A DNA stretch of 64,000 nucleotides from Volucribacter amazonae. GTDB taxonomy: Bacteria; Pseudomonadota; Gammaproteobacteria; Enterobacterales; Pasteurellaceae. Of this stretch, positions 42,654 to 52,015 are shown piece by piece. Position 1 is the first letter of the stretch, and every line of letters begins with the position of its first letter. The position numbers were made by a program, and so were the translations under genes. Under the pieces are notes generated by a model. That model was not told the DNA's origin. It searched no databases and worked only from the letters and a program-made list of their open reading frames with translations. The stretch covers positions 2,451,501 through 2,515,500 of the forward strand of contig NZ_LWID01000001.1 in the NCBI RefSeq assembly GCF_029783845.1, written 5' to 3'.

Positions 42654-43712
42654 ATGAAAATGAAAGCAGCAGTGGTAAATACAAATTGTTCTGGGGTAGA
42701 AGTGGTTGAGAAAGATGTACCTACGATAGGAACGGGGCAAGCATTAGTAAAAATGGAGTATTGTGGTGTTTGTCATACGGATTTACACGTAGCAGCAGGG
42801 GATTATGGTAAACACCCTGGACGGATATTAGGACACGAGGGAATTGGCATTGTGCAACAAGTTGCCGATGATGTTACCACGTTAAAAGTGGGCGATCGTG
42901 TGAGTGTTGCTTGGTTATATGAAAGCTGTAATCATTGTGAATATTGTGTGTCAGGGCGTGAAACGCTTTGCCGTTCGGTGAAGAATGCAGGATATACCGT
43001 TGATGGTGGTATGGCGGAATATTGTGTAGTGGCGGCGGATTATGCGGTAAAAGTGCCTGAGGGATTAGATCCCGCACAAGCCAGTAGTATTACTTGTGCA
43101 GGGGTAACCACCTATAAAGCCATTAAGGTATCGGAAATTCGGGCTGGGCAATGGATTGCTTTATATGGAGCAGGCGGTTTGGGAAATTTATCGGTACAGT
43201 ATGCCAAAAAAGTCTTTGGGGCAAAGGTCATTGCCATTGATGTGAATGACGATAAATTAGCCTTGGCACAACAATCAGGTGCTGATGTGGTGATTAATTC
43301 TGCTCAAGAAAATGCGGAACAACGGATTATTGAAATCACCCAAGGGGGAGCGCATGCGGCAGTGGTTACTGCGGTGGCGAAAGCGGCGTTTAATAGTGCA
43401 GTAAATGCGGTAAGAGCAGGGGGAACTGTGGTGGCTGTGGCGTTGCCTGTGGATACCATGGATTTGTCTATTCCTCGTATTGTGCTAGACGGTATTCGTG
43501 TCATTGGATCTTTAGTGGGAACACGACAAGATCTCGCAGAGGCGTTTGAATTTGGGGCAAGAGGTTTAGTTGTGCCAGTGGTGCAAACTCGCCCATTAGA
43601 GGACGTTGCGGCGATTTTCCAAGAAATGCACGACGGTAAAATCCAAGGGCGTATGGTATTAGATTTTACTCATCATCACCATCATCATTGTGGTTGTGCT
43701 AATCACGCTTAA
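42654..43712 (+). CDS. adhP: Zinc-dependent alcohol dehydrogenase AdhP with His6 tail
   Basis: A 352-residue medium-chain alcohol dehydrogenase. Catalytic zinc ligands lie in CGVCHTDLH and GHEGIGIV; the structural zinc lobe has CNHCEYCVSGRETLC; NAD binds at YGAGGLGN. It interconverts ethanol and acetaldehyde. GGAGG precedes the ATG. The C-terminus carries an unusual extension HHHHHHCGCANHA with six histidines and two cysteines, encoded by mixed CAT/CAC codons, so it is native rather than a cloning tag. It may bind metal. Confidence 0.93.
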   Translation: MKMKAAVVNTNCSGVEVVEKDVPTIGTGQALVKMEYCGVCHTDLHVAAGDYGKHPGRILGHEGIGIVQQVADDVTTLKVGDRVSVAWLYESCNHCEYCVSGRETLCRSVKNAGYTVDGGMAEYCVVAADYAVKVPEGLDPAQASSITCAGVTTYKAIKVSEIRAGQWIALYGAGGLGNLSVQYAKKVFGAKVIAIDVNDDKLALAQQSGADVVINSAQENAEQRIIEITQGGAHAAVVTAVAKAAFNSAVNAVRAGGTVVAVALPVDTMDLSIPRIVLDGIRVIGSLVGTRQDLAEAFEFGARGLVVPVVQTRPLEDVAAIFQEMHDGKIQGRMVLDFTHHHHHHCGCANHA

Positions 43713-43728
43713 TTATTGTTGTAGATAT

Positions 43729-43760
43729 AAAAAGTGCGGTCAAAATTACCGCACTTTTTT
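43729..43760. terminator. Paired-USS terminator between adhP and the oxidoreductase
   Basis: AAAAAGTGCGGT and ACCGCACTTTTTT around CAAAATT; convergent genes on both sides can use it. Confidence 0.85.
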
Positions 43761-43762
43761 GT

Positions 43763-44365
43763 TTAATCTTTAACTTGAATTGCCATAATATTTTGAGCGT
43801 TTTTTTCGCTTACCCGTTGCAAGATATTTTGGCGTTGTTGTTGATCAATTAAATGAATATCGCCAAATAGCTGGTAATCAATATCGTTAATGCCACAATA
43901 ATTGAATAAACCATTGACTAAGCAATCATCAAGAGATTTATCCCAACCAAAGGCTTGGTATTGAGCTACATTACTACCTAGGGTAATAAATTGCTGCATT
44001 TTCTTGCCTTGTAATAACCCTTGCGAAATCTCTCCCTCAGTTTTATAGGCAAAACCATGGCTAAGGACACGATCTAAATAGCCTTTTAAAATGGCAGGAA
44101 AGCCCATCCACCATAATGGATAGATTAGGGTAATCAAATCCGCATTGTGGATAAATTGTTGTTCACGTTGAATTTCCGCAGGCAGGATATTTTGATAGCT
44201 TGCCGTTAATTCTTGCCAGCTTAGAATAGGATTAAAGTCCAGTTGATAAAGATCACGAATCTGTGTTTCAACCTGTAATTGTTTACTGCTTGCTAGCACA
44301 TTTTGTAAAATAGCGTGGTTAAAACTTTGCTTATTTGGGTGAGCAATAATGATTAAATGGTTCAT
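43763..44365 (-). CDS. NAD(P)H-dependent flavodoxin-fold oxidoreductase
   Basis: A 200-residue NQO/KefF-like protein. IIIAHPNKQSFNHAIL binds FMN/FAD phosphate near the N-terminus, and LIYPLWWMGFPAILKGYLDRV near residue 80 is the family signature. It reduces quinones with NAD(P)H. Its ATG overlaps the end of the NfeD gene by four bases, so they are coupled. Confidence 0.87.
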   Translation of the reverse strand: MNHLIIIAHPNKQSFNHAILQNVLASSKQLQVETQIRDLYQLDFNPILSWQELTASYQNILPAEIQREQQFIHNADLITLIYPLWWMGFPAILKGYLDRVLSHGFAYKTEGEISQGLLQGKKMQQFITLGSNVAQYQAFGWDKSLDDCLVNGLFNYCGINDIDYQLFGDIHLIDQQQRQNILQRVSEKNAQNIMAIQVKD

Positions 44366-44820
44366 TGTTGTTCCTCTATTTTTTGCACGAACAGGGTAAT
44401 GCCTTCTACTTTGATAACTTTAATGCTATCTCCTTGTTGTAGATGCTGACCTTTGATTCGCCAAGTGGTATCGCCGAAATGCCCTCGTCCTATGCCATTG
44501 GCTTGTATGCTTTGTACAATGCCGATTTTGTTTAGCATAAGGTGATCTCGTTGATTGAGATGCGTTTGTGATTGATCTTGGCGATCTTTATTATGTTGAA
44601 TTTTCCACCAAATCAGGCTAAGGGCAATGGCGAGTATGGCATAAAGGATAAAGGCAGTAGGCAAACCTAATTGAGGAAAGAGAAAGACCACAGCAGCTAA
44701 GGTTAAAGCCGCTAATCCCCACCAAAGTAAAAAGATGCCCGGAATAATAATTTCGCCAATCAGCAAAATAAAGCCTAAAATAAGCCAATGCCAAATTGAC
44801 CATGTGGATAACCATTGCAT
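44362..44820 (-). CDS. NfeD-family membrane protein
   Basis: A 152-residue protein: two or three N-terminal helices (WHWLILGFILLIGEIIIPG) and a C-terminal OB-fold (IGVVQS-like IGIVQSIQANGIGRG, WRIKGQHLQQGDSIKVIKVEG). NfeD proteins usually pair with SPFH-type stomatins; none is adjacent here. Instead it is coupled to a flavodoxin-fold reductase. Confidence 0.82.
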   Translation of the reverse strand: MQWLSTWSIWHWLILGFILLIGEIIIPGIFLLWWGLAALTLAAVVFLFPQLGLPTAFILYAILAIALSLIWWKIQHNKDRQDQSQTHLNQRDHLMLNKIGIVQSIQANGIGRGHFGDTTWRIKGQHLQQGDSIKVIKVEGITLFVQKIEEQQ

Positions 44821-44844
44821 AATGCCTCCTATTTGAAAGAATAA

Positions 44845-44874
44845 AAAATCCCTTTATGAAATTAAAGGGATTTT
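44845..44874. terminator. Terminator after prlC
   Basis: AAAATCCCTTTA and TAAAGGGATTTT form a 12-bp stem around TGAAAT just beyond the prlC stop. Confidence 0.85.
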
Positions 44875-44884
44875 AACATAAAAA

Positions 44885-46927
44885 TTATTGGCTGATACCT
44901 TTGTGTCTTAACAACGCATCAAGCTGAGGCTCACGTCCTCGGAAGCGTTTAAATAAGGTCATTGGCGGTTCAGAGCCACCTTTGGTTAAGATTTCGTCTA
45001 GGAAAGATTGCCCAGTAACAGGGTTAAAAATTCCCTCTTGTTCAAAACGGGAATAGGCATCGGCGGATAAGACTTCAGCCCAGAGGTAGCTATAATAACC
45101 TGCCGCATAGCCACCAGCAAAAATATGGCTAAAGCTATGAGGGGTTCTTGCCCATTCTACCCCTTTGATAACCGCCACATCTTGTTTTACTTGATTAAGG
45201 GTTGGCAGAATTTGGTTAGCTTGGTTGGCTTGATAATGATGATGCAAACGGAAATCAAATAAGCCAAATTCTAATTGGCGTAACACAAACATTGCCGCTT
45301 GGAAATTTTTTGCCTTGAGTAATTGGGCTAATTTTTCTGTTGGTAGCGGTTCGTTAGTTTGATAATGCCCAGAAATAAAGGCAAGGGCTTGTTCTTCCCA
45401 GCACCAATTTTCCAAGAATTGGCTTGGTAATTCCACTGCATCCCAAGGCACACCATTAATGCCTGCTACATCAGGTACATCAATTAAGGTCAGCATATGA
45501 TGAATACCGTGTCCAAATTCGTGGAATAGGGTGGTAACTTCATCGTGGGTAAAGAGTGCGGGTTTGTCGCCTATGGGTTTATTGAAATTACAGGTTAAGT
45601 AAGCCACAGGGCGTTGTAGTGAGCCGTCTAATTTACGGCGGCGGCCTACACAATCGTCCATCCAAGCGCCACCACGTTTATTTTCACGTGCATATAAATC
45701 TAAATAAAAACTGCCCCGCACTTGGTCTTGAGCATCAATCAGATCAAAGAAACGCACATCGGGGTGGTAAGTATCCACATCAAAACGTTCTACCGCACGA
45801 ATATTAAAAATACGTTGAATGACTTCAAATAGCCCGTTTAATACCCGTTGTTCTGGGAAATAGGGGCGTAATTCTTCATCATTAATGGCATATAAGGCTT
45901 GTTTTTGCTTTTCGCTATAAAAGCTAATATCCCAAGGCTCAAGTTCATTCACGCCATATTCAGCCTGACAAAAGGCTTGTAAATCCGCCAATTCTTTTTG
46001 CCCTTGTGCTTTAGAACGGATCGCCAAATTATCAAGAAAATCTAACACTTGTTGTGGGCTTTCTGCCATTTTGGTGGCAAGGGATAATTCGGTATAAGTG
46101 GAAAAATCCAAGAGTTTGGCTAATTCTACCCGTAAATTTAAAATTTCTTCCATAATGGCGGTGTTATCCCATTTGCCCGCATTTGGACCTTGCTCGGAAG
46201 CGCGTGTTACAAAGGCACGATACATTTCTTCACGTAATTCACGATTTTCACAATAGGTCATCACAGGCAAATAACTTGGAAATTCTAAGGTAAAGCGATA
46301 GCCCTTAAGTCCTTTACTCTGTGCCGATTGTTGTGCTGCCTCAAGGGCAGATTCGGGTAAGCCAGCTAATTCGGATTTATCACTGATAATTTTTTCCCAG
46401 CCCATAGTGGCATCAAGCACATTATTGCTAAATTGTGAGCTTAATTCGGATAAACGTGCCACGATTTCGCCATAACGTTGTTGTTTGTCGGCAGGCAAGG
46501 AAATGCCCGACAATTTAAAATCACGCAAGCTGTTATTAATGGCAGTTTGCTGTGCCACGCTTAACTGAGCAAATTCTGGGCTGTTTTTGAGTTGTAAATA
46601 AGCATTATATAAGCCTTGGTGTTGCCCCACCCACGTGCCGTATTCGGATAATAACGGCAAGCAGGCTTGATAAGCCTCACGTAATTCAGGGCTATTTTTT
46701 ACGGAATTAAGATGACTCACAGGCGACCAAGCCTTGCTGAGCCGATCATTCACTTCCGCTAAGGGCTGGCAAAAATTATCCCAGCTAAAGTGCGGTGCGT
46801 TTTCCAATAATTTTTCTGTGGTAGCACGACAATCTTGAATTAATTGCTCAATGGCAGGTTTGATATGTTCTGGTTTAATTTGCGAAAAAGCAGGCAGTTG
46901 ATGATCTTGTAATAATGGGTTTGACAT
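44885..46927 (-). CDS. prlC: Oligopeptidase A (PrlC)
   Basis: A 680-residue cytosolic M3 metallopeptidase. The zinc site TLFHEFGHGIHHML (HEFGH) is near residue 465, with the third ligand Glu about 25 residues on in ELPSQFLENW. It degrades oligopeptides and cleaved signal peptides. Start chosen at 46927 (MSNPLLQDHQLPAF), which matches the usual N-terminus. Confidence 0.94.
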   Translation of the reverse strand: MSNPLLQDHQLPAFSQIKPEHIKPAIEQLIQDCRATTEKLLENAPHFSWDNFCQPLAEVNDRLSKAWSPVSHLNSVKNSPELREAYQACLPLLSEYGTWVGQHQGLYNAYLQLKNSPEFAQLSVAQQTAINNSLRDFKLSGISLPADKQQRYGEIVARLSELSSQFSNNVLDATMGWEKIISDKSELAGLPESALEAAQQSAQSKGLKGYRFTLEFPSYLPVMTYCENRELREEMYRAFVTRASEQGPNAGKWDNTAIMEEILNLRVELAKLLDFSTYTELSLATKMAESPQQVLDFLDNLAIRSKAQGQKELADLQAFCQAEYGVNELEPWDISFYSEKQKQALYAINDEELRPYFPEQRVLNGLFEVIQRIFNIRAVERFDVDTYHPDVRFFDLIDAQDQVRGSFYLDLYARENKRGGAWMDDCVGRRRKLDGSLQRPVAYLTCNFNKPIGDKPALFTHDEVTTLFHEFGHGIHHMLTLIDVPDVAGINGVPWDAVELPSQFLENWCWEEQALAFISGHYQTNEPLPTEKLAQLLKAKNFQAAMFVLRQLEFGLFDFRLHHHYQANQANQILPTLNQVKQDVAVIKGVEWARTPHSFSHIFAGGYAAGYYSYLWAEVLSADAYSRFEQEGIFNPVTGQSFLDEILTKGGSEPPMTLFKRFRGREPQLDALLRHKGISQ

Positions 46928-46972
46928 AATTTTTCCTATCATTTAATTGATGAATATGTATTAAATAAGGTT

Positions 46973-47890
46973 TTATTCCGTTAAATCAAGAGGGGCATTG
47001 ATGATTAATTGATTTGCTATGGTTAAAATACGTTTATATTGGAATAGCCTTTGTTTCCATTGTTCAGGAATATGGGATAGCCCATAAAACGCACCTGCAA
47101 TTTGCCCTGCAACAGCCGCAACCGTATCTGCATCTTCGCCTAAATTTGCCGCATTGAGAATAGTTTGCTCAAAATTATCACTATGATAAAACGCCCATAT
47201 CGCCGCTTCTAATGTATCTATTACATAGCCTGAACTGCTAATTTCATCGCTATTTTTACTTTTAAACTCAAGGTTAAATAATCGCTCCATTGCTTTAGAC
47301 CAAGCATAAGGTTGCAAATGAGTAAATAACCGATCTTTATCATTTTCGCCTTGAAATATTCTATACAATACTTCGGCAAAGTAACGATTAGCAGAAAAAC
47401 AATCCGCAGAGAGATGAGTTGCTTTGACGCTTTGTTCCGCATAGTGAATACATTGCGTTAAGTTGTTATGGTAAAAAATCGCAATGGGGGCAAGTCGCAT
47501 TAATGCCCCATTGCCATCTTTGGTTGGTGTTGTAATGGCTTGTCCTGTACGGCGAAAATGACATAAAGAATAAACGGTAGTTTGTCCTAAACCAAAGCCA
47601 TAAGAAAGTGAAGAATTATATCCCTCAAAAGCCCAGCGACAATAATATTCTAATTGGTTATTAAGATTAAACCCTTTTGAGCTTAATAAACTTTCGGCTA
47701 AACAAAGTGCCATTGAGGTGTCATCAGTCCATTTTCCAGCGGCTAAACGGAATTTTCCGCCACCAACCATATCCTGAACACCTTGTTTAATTCGATGACG
47801 AGGACAAAATTCTAAGGTTGTGCCAACGGCATCACCACAAGCAAGCCCGATTAAACAACCTTGTAAACTATCCTGTTTTCTTGTGAGCAT
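46973..47890 (-). CDS. ADP-ribosylglycohydrolase family protein
   Basis: A 305-residue DraG-like hydrolase. KWTDDTSMALCLAESLL near residue 60 and GEDADTVAAVAGQIAGAFYG near 250 hold the aspartates that bind two magnesium ions. It removes ADP-ribose from proteins or small molecules; the substrate is unknown. The ATG at 47890 lies five bases after the pdxY stop, so it is the third gene of an accA-pdxY-ADP-ribosylhydrolase run. Confidence 0.87.
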   Translation of the reverse strand: MLTRKQDSLQGCLIGLACGDAVGTTLEFCPRHRIKQGVQDMVGGGKFRLAAGKWTDDTSMALCLAESLLSSKGFNLNNQLEYYCRWAFEGYNSSLSYGFGLGQTTVYSLCHFRRTGQAITTPTKDGNGALMRLAPIAIFYHNNLTQCIHYAEQSVKATHLSADCFSANRYFAEVLYRIFQGENDKDRLFTHLQPYAWSKAMERLFNLEFKSKNSDEISSSGYVIDTLEAAIWAFYHSDNFEQTILNAANLGEDADTVAAVAGQIAGAFYGLSHIPEQWKQRLFQYKRILTIANQLIINAPLDLTE

Positions 47891-47894
47891 TGGA

Positions 47895-48755
47895 TTAAGC
47901 AATTTTTACCGCTTTATATTGGCTCACTGGATTGGCAATAACGTGGCGAGCCTCAATCAGTTGTAATTCATAAGAATGTAGATCGTGGGTAATTTGCATT
48001 ACGTCATTCACCGCATTAGCGGTATGTTCAAAGGCTTCTACATCGGATTTTCCATTAAGCAAATTGGCTAAAAATACGCTAGCGGTTAAATCGCCCACGC
48101 CCACAGGTTCTTTGGCAAAAGTATGCAGTGGACGGCTAATATGCCAAATGCCTTGTTGGTTGGCGAGTAACATTTCAAACTGGTTCGGATCTTGCCCTAC
48201 TTTGCTTAAATGTTTTACCAATACTTTTTGCACGCCTTTAGCTAAAATGGCTTTTACTGCCTCAATGGCTTGGGCAAAATTTTCCACCTTTAAGCCAGAA
48301 AGTTCACGTAATTCTACTAAATTCGGCGTGGTAATATCGGCGGCGGCAAGGGCAATATCACATAATCCCTCTTTTACGCCGTCAGCCACAATACAGCCTT
48401 TATCAGGGTGTCCCATAACAGGATCGCAAAGATAAATGGCTTGTGGATTAATGGCTTTAATTTTATTGACAGCGTTGACAATTTCTGCCACTTGCTCCGC
48501 TGAGCCAATATAACCAGAGAGTATGGCATCGCATTTATGCAATTCACCAATGGCATCAATACCTGCCACAATTTCGCCAATTTGTTCTTTGGGGATAACC
48601 ATTCCTGTCCATTGACCATATTGGGTATGGTTGGAAAATTGTACGGTGTTTAACGCCCAAGCATCAACGCCCAATAACTGCATAGGAAAAATCGCAGATT
48701 TGTTGCCTGCATAACCATAAACCACGTGGGATTGGATAGATAATACATTTTTCAT
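47895..48755 (-). CDS. pdxY: Pyridoxal kinase PdxY
   Basis: A 286-residue ribokinase-fold enzyme phosphorylating pyridoxal in B6 salvage. VLSIQSHVVYGYAGNKSAIFP is the N-terminal signature, DPVMGHPDKGC is the central motif, and GVGDLTASVFLANLL carries the catalytic Asp. Start chosen at 48755 with AAGGA upstream, 19 bases after accA. Confidence 0.94.
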   Translation of the reverse strand: MKNVLSIQSHVVYGYAGNKSAIFPMQLLGVDAWALNTVQFSNHTQYGQWTGMVIPKEQIGEIVAGIDAIGELHKCDAILSGYIGSAEQVAEIVNAVNKIKAINPQAIYLCDPVMGHPDKGCIVADGVKEGLCDIALAAADITTPNLVELRELSGLKVENFAQAIEAVKAILAKGVQKVLVKHLSKVGQDPNQFEMLLANQQGIWHISRPLHTFAKEPVGVGDLTASVFLANLLNGKSDVEAFEHTANAVNDVMQITHDLHSYELQLIEARHVIANPVSQYKAVKIA

Positions 48756-48774
48756 AAAAAAATCCTTAGTTTGA

Positions 48775-49728
48775 TTAGCAGTAGCCATAATTCATTAGGC
48801 GTTGATAACGGCGATCTAAGAGGTTTTCTTGATCAAGTACATCAAGATCTGCTAAATCCGCTAATAAGCGTTTTTTGAGATTTTTTGCCATGGCTTCATA
48901 ATCACGATGCGCACCGCCTAACGGCTCAGGCACAATATTATCAATTAAGTCTAATTGTTTTAACCGATCAGCGGTTAAGCCCATAACTTCAGCGGCAGTA
49001 GAGGCTTTATCGGCACTTTTCCATAAAATAGAGGCACAACCCTCAGGGGAAATGACCGAATAAGTGCTATATTGCAACATATTGACTTTATCGCCTACAC
49101 CTATGGCTAACGCACCGCCTGAACCGCCCTCGCCAATTACCGTACAAATAATAGGCACGCTTAAGGTGGACATTTCACGTAAATTACGGGCAATGGCCTC
49201 GGATTGTCCGCGTTCCTCTGCGCCTACACCCGGATAAGCCCCGGGGGTGTCAATAAAGGTAATAATAGGGAGCTTAAAACGTTCAGCCATTTGCATTAAG
49301 CGTAAGGCTTTGCGATAGCCCTCTGGGGCAGGCATACCAAAATTACGTTTGACTTTATCTTTAACCGTACGTCCCTTTTGATGACCGATAACCATAACAG
49401 GACGTCCGTCTAAACGGGCTAAACCGCCCACAATGGCTTTATCATCAGCAAAAGCACGATCGCCCGCTAATTCTTCAAACTCGGTAAAAATATGTTGAAT
49501 ATAATCAAGGGTATAAGGACGATTTGGGTGGCGAGCCATACGCGAAACTTGCCAAGCGTCCAAATCGGCAAAGGTTTTTTTGGTTAATTCTTTGCTTTTT
49601 TTCTGTAAGCGAGTAATCTCTTCATCAAGATTAATTTTGCTGTCTTGGCTTGCTACTGAACGTAGCGATTCAATTTTTGCCTCTAATTCGGCGATAGGTA
49701 ATTCAAAATCTAAATATTCTTGAGTCAT
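48775..49728 (-). CDS. accA: Acetyl-CoA carboxylase carboxyltransferase subunit alpha
   Basis: A 317-residue AccA. YLDFELPIAELEAKIE starts the N-terminal helix; the crotonase-fold region includes FIDTPGAYPGVGAEERGQ and IGEGGSGGALAIGVGD. With AccD it transfers carboxylate from biotin to acetyl-CoA for fatty acid synthesis. It heads a short operon with pdxY. Confidence 0.95.
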   Translation of the reverse strand: MTQEYLDFELPIAELEAKIESLRSVASQDSKINLDEEITRLQKKSKELTKKTFADLDAWQVSRMARHPNRPYTLDYIQHIFTEFEELAGDRAFADDKAIVGGLARLDGRPVMVIGHQKGRTVKDKVKRNFGMPAPEGYRKALRLMQMAERFKLPIITFIDTPGAYPGVGAEERGQSEAIARNLREMSTLSVPIICTVIGEGGSGGALAIGVGDKVNMLQYSTYSVISPEGCASILWKSADKASTAAEVMGLTADRLKQLDLIDNIVPEPLGGAHRDYEAMAKNLKKRLLADLADLDVLDQENLLDRRYQRLMNYGYC

Positions 49729-49922
49729 ACTCTTTTCCTATGAAAATAATAAAATAATTGACCGCACTTTGTGGTTATTGCTAGTTGAGATAACCAATGT
49801 AAACAGATTGATCATTGTCCCATGTTAAATTGAAACGATGATACTATTCTTATTGTTGCGGACAAAAAACCGTTTAATTGTATGCTTTTTTTGTTAAAAA
49901 ATCAGGTCTTTTTCTGGCTTTT

Positions 49923-50549
49923 TTATGATTTATTTCGCTGATTAAACCAGTTGATATAATCAAACTGATCATAATATTTATCGCCAAACCAGCTTGTATA
50001 AGCAAATAAATCGCCCACTTGTCCCTGTTGTTCAAACCCTTGAATATAATAGCTAGAGGGCAATTCAGGATAGGGGCGATGAGTAAATACCACTTTGTTG
50101 GCAAAGGGTAATTGTTCAAAGGCCACTAAATCGCCATATTCGCAACCGTCTCGATCGGTCATCATAATAAATAAATTGGTTAAGTTAATGCGTTTTGAGC
50201 GTTGCTGCCATTTTTGTTGGGCTTGTTGTGGTGAAGTGTAATGCACAAAATGCAGGGTAATGTCCTCAAGCAACGCTACGGGATAAGGCATTTTATTCTC
50301 AATAAATTGCAATTTAGCTTGTTGATAATGCTCAATATTTTGCAAATAACGAATAAAATCTTTCGGCGTAACATAAAGATTAACAAAAGGCGATAAAAAA
50401 GGTTGAGCTAAGTCGTGCAAAATAAGACCGCCAGTACAGTTACTTGATAACAAAGAAAAGCCTTGATTTTGTAAATTTTGCTGATTTTTCTGGTTAATTT
50501 GACGGCGAAACTGATGATTAATCGCCCGTTTTAGTTTGGCTAGGTTCAT
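49923..50549 (-). CDS. DUF1919 family protein
   Basis: A 208-residue soluble protein resembling DUF1919 members, which often occur in polysaccharide gene clusters. Visible features are SLLSSNCTGGLILHDL near the N-terminus, SPFVNLYVTPKDFIRYLQN, and LFIMMTDRDGCEY in the middle. Function is unknown; here it lies beside a DUF1439-like periplasmic protein, 13 bases downstream of it. Confidence 0.7.
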   Translation of the reverse strand: MNLAKLKRAINHQFRRQINQKNQQNLQNQGFSLLSSNCTGGLILHDLAQPFLSPFVNLYVTPKDFIRYLQNIEHYQQAKLQFIENKMPYPVALLEDITLHFVHYTSPQQAQQKWQQRSKRINLTNLFIMMTDRDGCEYGDLVAFEQLPFANKVVFTHRPYPELPSSYYIQGFEQQGQVGDLFAYTSWFGDKYYDQFDYINWFNQRNKS

Positions 50550-50562
50550 AGTTTAAGCGTTA

Positions 50563-51120
50563 TTATAATAGATTACCTTCTAATACCAATCGTCCTTTCT
50601 CTACCCGAATTGCCTTGGCGAGTTTTTTAATCATAAATTGTTTGGGATCGGATTCATCAAGTTGATAAATAGGTTGATGATTAAATAGCAAAGGCAGACT
50701 TTTACTTAATAATGGCATAATGCTTTGCAGTTGGTTCATATATTCATCAGGTTTTCCCGCCCAACGCAAAATACGAATATCGGTTAAATAAATTGCTCCT
50801 TTGTCAGGATCATAATAAGGTATGGTATCAATGACTAAATGAATGTTTCCCTTGAATTGATCGCTTGCCAGCTTAAATAACCCTTGTAAATTGGCGGAAA
50901 GTTCAATACGGTTTGGATCATTCTGCCCAATTTCCGCTTGAATATCGTTGATAACATAATCAATGTTTAGCAAGCCCGCTAAACCAAATTGATCTTCAAT
51001 TTGTACATTATTTTGCAAATATTGATTAATTTGAGCTTGGCTAAGGCTAAATAATGAGGCTTGAGCAAAGGAAGGATAAGCAATAAAAATAATCACAAAC
51101 AGTTTTAAATAATGCAACAT
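50563..51120 (-). CDS. DUF1439 (YceB-like) periplasmic protein
   Basis: A 185-residue secreted protein with an N-terminal signal peptide ending SFAQA; unlike E. coli YceB it has no lipobox cysteine. The mature part (SLSQAQINQYLQNNVQIEDQ, then alternating beta-strands) fits the lipid-binding-like DUF1439 fold. Function unknown. It is followed by the DUF1919 gene on the same strand. Confidence 0.72.
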   Translation of the reverse strand: MLHYLKLFVIIFIAYPSFAQASLFSLSQAQINQYLQNNVQIEDQFGLAGLLNIDYVINDIQAEIGQNDPNRIELSANLQGLFKLASDQFKGNIHLVIDTIPYYDPDKGAIYLTDIRILRWAGKPDEYMNQLQSIMPLLSKSLPLLFNHQPIYQLDESDPKQFMIKKLAKAIRVEKGRLVLEGNLL

Positions 51121-51233
51121 AATAAGATGAATATCCTAAGATGAATGATGATTTCTGTAAAATAGCATAAAAAATGTTATAATCAAGCCTTGTTATTTTT
51201 TTATGCTATAAAATCAACCTTTAAGGAGCAAAA

Positions 51234-51935
51234 ATGAAAGCCAGTTTAGTGAAAATAATGCAAGGGAGCTTAGTGGCATCAACCTTATTATTAACCGCTT
51301 GTAGCCAGCTTAATGGTGGGGCAGAGGTGTCCTCAGCCAAGGTGGCAAGTAAGGTTGCCGATAATGAATTCGCTCGCAGTTTATCGCAATTAGAGCAACA
51401 AGCCTCACAAGCTAACCAATTTGAATATCAATATAATAGCGAAAAATACCGTACTTATTTAGATAACCAGCCGATTTTGATTAATGCCCATAACGGTAAA
51501 GAAGAAACCAAGTTATTCTATCGCAATGGAAAATTATTTGCCGTACAAGATGCGACAGGGTTATATGAATTTAACAGCACAGGGCAATTAGTTAGAGCGG
51601 TAGATTTAAAGGGAAACTTAGTTGATTTAACTACGTTGGACGACAAAGCCCAGAGTTTGCAACGCTATGCGGATAATTTAGCTAAACGTTTTTCTTATAA
51701 TAAAGCGGATCGTAATATTGCACGTGTTGCCAAAGATCAGCGACTTAATTATTTATGTATTGATAAAATTAAACAAGTGGCACAAACCAATCGTGTATTC
51801 CGTAGCTCAGCAAATCAAGCGAAAAGTGCCGATCGTTTATTGGCTGAATTGCGTTTAAATGGCAATCAATATTATACAATGGATTGTCAATTATCGCAGG
51901 ATCGGGTGGTGAAGTTGAGCTTAATCAGCAAATAA
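51234..51935 (+). CDS. Lipoprotein of unknown function
   Basis: A 233-residue lipoprotein: signal peptide with lipobox LTAC, an Ala/Ser-rich linker, a helical segment FARSLSQLEQQASQANQF, then a beta-rich part (KLFYRNGKLFAVQDATGLYEF). Two late cysteines (YLCIDK and MDCQLS) could form a disulphide. I do not recognise the family; it may be specific to Pasteurellaceae. TAAGGAG precedes the ATG, a TATAAT box is at 51178-51183, and a paired-USS terminator follows. Confidence 0.75.
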   Translation: MKASLVKIMQGSLVASTLLLTACSQLNGGAEVSSAKVASKVADNEFARSLSQLEQQASQANQFEYQYNSEKYRTYLDNQPILINAHNGKEETKLFYRNGKLFAVQDATGLYEFNSTGQLVRAVDLKGNLVDLTTLDDKAQSLQRYADNLAKRFSYNKADRNIARVAKDQRLNYLCIDKIKQVAQTNRVFRSSANQAKSADRLLAELRLNGNQYYTMDCQLSQDRVVKLSLISK

Positions 51936-51954
51936 CGAGGATTGAATAGGCATT

Positions 51955-51983
51955 AAAGTGCGGTGCTTTTCCGCACTTTTTTA
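51955..51983 (+). terminator. Paired-USS terminator after the lipoprotein
   Basis: AAAGTGCGG (51955-51963) and CCGCACTTT (51971-51979) around TGCTTTT, followed by a T run. Confidence 0.85.
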
Positions 51984-52015
51984 TTGGTTTTAGGGAAGAA
52001 TGTTGGGGAATAAGT

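Noticed and set aside
42654..43712. AdhP His6 tail as cloning-vector contamination
   Set aside because: It is followed by CGCANHA and a native USS terminator, the codons are mixed, and flanking DNA is continuous chromosome.
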